Positions 7,439 through 7,831 of a stretch of DNA of 7,831 bases are shown here, one piece after another. Both the position numbers and the translations under genes were made by a program. The DNA lies in assembly GCA_011051475.1 (NCBI GenBank), contig DRLE01000241.1:1-7831 (forward strand). The letters run 5' to 3'. Source of the stretch: Gammaproteobacteria bacterium. Its GTDB lineage: Bacteria; Pseudomonadota; Gammaproteobacteria; SZUA-229. Each line of letters begins with the position of its first letter. Position 1 is the stretch's first letter. The notes under the pieces were generated by a model, which was not told the DNA's origin, did no database searches, and saw only the letters and a list, made by a program, of their open reading frames with translations.

Positions 7439-7454
7439 TTATTGCCTGCCCCTT
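7436..7454 (-). promoter_or_regulatory. Ribosome-binding site and TTG start of tpsB
   Basis: On the minus strand AAGGGGCAGG (7445-7454) is followed by six bases and TTG (7436-7438). The codon directly upstream of TTG is an in-frame TAA, so the protein cannot start further up. No ATG or GTG downstream would keep the full signal peptide. A TTG start often lowers initiation and could limit production of the outer-membrane pore. Confidence 0.7.
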
Positions 7455-7485
7455 ACACTGACGGAAAGTACCGCGCCAAAAGTAC

Positions 7486-7498
7486 GCGCCAGCGGCGC
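7486..7498 (-). other. Short GC-rich hairpin in the tpsB leader
   Basis: Five-base arms GCGCC and GGCGC with a three-base loop lie in the predicted first bases of the leader, just downstream of the minus-strand promoter candidate. The stem is short and no U-run follows, so it is not a terminator. It might stabilise the 5' end of the transcript or be chance in a GC-rich stretch. Confidence 0.25.
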
Positions 7499-7506
7499 TA
7501 TCAGCG

Positions 7507-7535
7507 AATGTATTATGCCAGACCTGTCAGGTCAA
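7507..7535 (-). promoter_or_regulatory. Promoter candidate for the tpsB-fecR-tpsA-mltF cluster
   Basis: Two overlapping readings exist on the minus strand. One is an extended -10 element, TGGCATAAT (plus-strand 7512-7520), which can work without a strong -35 box. The other pairs TTGACC (7530-7535) with TACATT (7507-7512) at 17-base spacing. Both predict a start near 7500-7505 and a leader of about 65 bases before the TTG at 7438. No other promoter-like site was noticed between the four genes, so this would drive the whole cluster. Confidence 0.5.
7521..7533. promoter_or_regulatory. 13-base palindrome, possible operator
   Basis: The sequence gacctgtcaggtc is a perfect inverted repeat of two 6-base arms around one base. 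It overlaps the -35 box and spacer of the minus-strand promoter candidate, where a bound repressor would block RNA polymerase. The arms do not fit the LexA pattern (CTGT-N8-ACAG), and I cannot assign a regulator. Its position is the main reason to list it. Confidence 0.4.
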
Positions 7536-7553
7536 GGCGACTACACAGACCAC

Positions 7554-7582
7554 TTAACATACAACCCGCGCCTGTGCATAAT
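7554..7582 (+). promoter_or_regulatory. Sigma-70 promoter candidate for the HopJ-family gene
   Basis: A -35 box TTAACA (7554-7559) and a -10 box CATAAT (7577-7582) are separated by exactly 17 bases, each matching consensus at five of six positions. Transcription would start near 7589, giving a leader of about 34 bases before the ATG at 7623. The prediction rests on the sequence match and the right position only. Confidence 0.6.
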
Positions 7583-7622
7583 ACCTGCCAGCTCCTTTCA
7601 AGCCGTCCACCTGCAGAGCAAA

Positions 7623-7831
7623 ATGATGAAAACACCTGAAGAATATGTCCAGCAACTGAAAAACGCACCGAAACAGGCAAGCTTTGACGAATTAATGGAA
7701 ATTATCGGCCACTACTATGACTATCAGCCCTGCGCCTTTCGAAACGGTAGCGGTGAAGACACGGTCAGCAACCAGGCCGGTGAGAACGAAGGCTCCTGCA
7801 GGCTGTTTGCTTTCGCCCGCCTGCACGCACT
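7623..7831 (+). CDS. HopJ-family protein (PF08888-like), N-terminal part (cut by window edge)
   Basis: The frame opens with two consecutive ATG codons (7623 and 7626) and stays open to the window end, about 69 codons. The protein starts MMKTPEEYVQQLKNAP, followed by FDELMEIIGHYYDYQPCAFRNG and then NQAGENEGSCRLFAFARLHAL. The pattern of a Y-x-P-x-x-F-x-N-G segment followed by AGxNEGSCxxFAFAxLH is the hallmark of the HopJ family. The name comes from a Pseudomonas syringae effector, but most members occur in environmental gammaproteobacteria without a type III system, and their function is not known. It is transcribed away from the TPS cluster, with a good sigma-70 promoter candidate 41 bases upstream. 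The ribosome site is weak (AGAG a few bases before the ATG pair). The C-terminal half is outside the window. Confidence 0.88.
   Translation, partial: MMKTPEEYVQQLKNAPKQASFDELMEIIGHYYDYQPCAFRNGSGEDTVSNQAGENEGSCRLFAFARLHA

Larger units (their letters stand above)
7510..7584. repeat. 9-base inverted repeat spanning the two divergent -10 boxes
   Basis: GTATTATGC at 7510-7518 and its exact reverse complement GCATAATAC at 7576-7584 are separated by 57 bases. Each arm contains a CATAAT -10 box, one facing each gene, so the repeat may simply reflect two similar core promoters. It could also mark paired binding sites. Only the repeat itself is certain. Confidence 0.5.

Noticed and set aside
7521..7533. 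LexA box
   Set aside because: The palindrome lacks the CTGT-N8-ACAG spacing.
7623..7831. HopJ-family protein as evidence for type III secretion
   Set aside because: The family is widespread in bacteria lacking that system and no secretion or chaperone gene is seen here.

Overview
The window looks like chromosomal DNA of a free-living or environmental gammaproteobacterium. The evidence is moderately high G+C, a two-partner secretion (TPS) locus of Gram-negative outer-membrane type, a murein transglycosylase of the MltF family, and a HopJ-family protein. The species cannot be named from the sequence.

Layout, right to left on the minus strand: a compact four-gene cluster runs from about 7505 to beyond the left edge. 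First is a TpsB outer-membrane transporter of the ShlB/FhaC family (5843-7438, TTG start). Second is an exported protein with two FecR-type domains (4404-5810, or to 5828). Third is a 1214-residue TpsA exoprotein with a filamentous-haemagglutinin secretion domain (754-4398). Last is the N-terminal part of an MltF-like lipoprotein (1-748), cut by the window edge. Spacings are 14-32, 5 and 5 bases, so co-transcription and translational coupling are likely. To the right, on the plus strand, a HopJ-family gene starts at 7623 and runs off the window. The 184-base gap between the divergent genes carries back-to-back promoter candidates, a 13-base palindrome and a 9-base inverted repeat.

How the parts probably work together: TpsA is exported by Sec, recognised in the periplasm through its TPS domain by the TpsB POTRA domains, and threaded through the TpsB barrel to fold as a beta-helix outside the cell. 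The FecR-domain protein has a signal peptide and no visible membrane anchor, so it should be periplasmic or exported; its place between tpsB and tpsA suggests a role in TpsA handling or display. The MltF-like protein could locally remodel peptidoglycan.

The most striking observation concerns cysteines. Mature TpsA appears to have a single cysteine, its second-last residue. TpsB has none. The FecR-domain protein has two CX3C pairs at equivalent positions in its duplicated domains plus one unpaired cysteine four residues from its C-terminus. This suggests a testable disulfide tether between TpsA and the FecR-domain protein. No RNA gene, insertion sequence, CRISPR array or convincing intrinsic terminator was seen.
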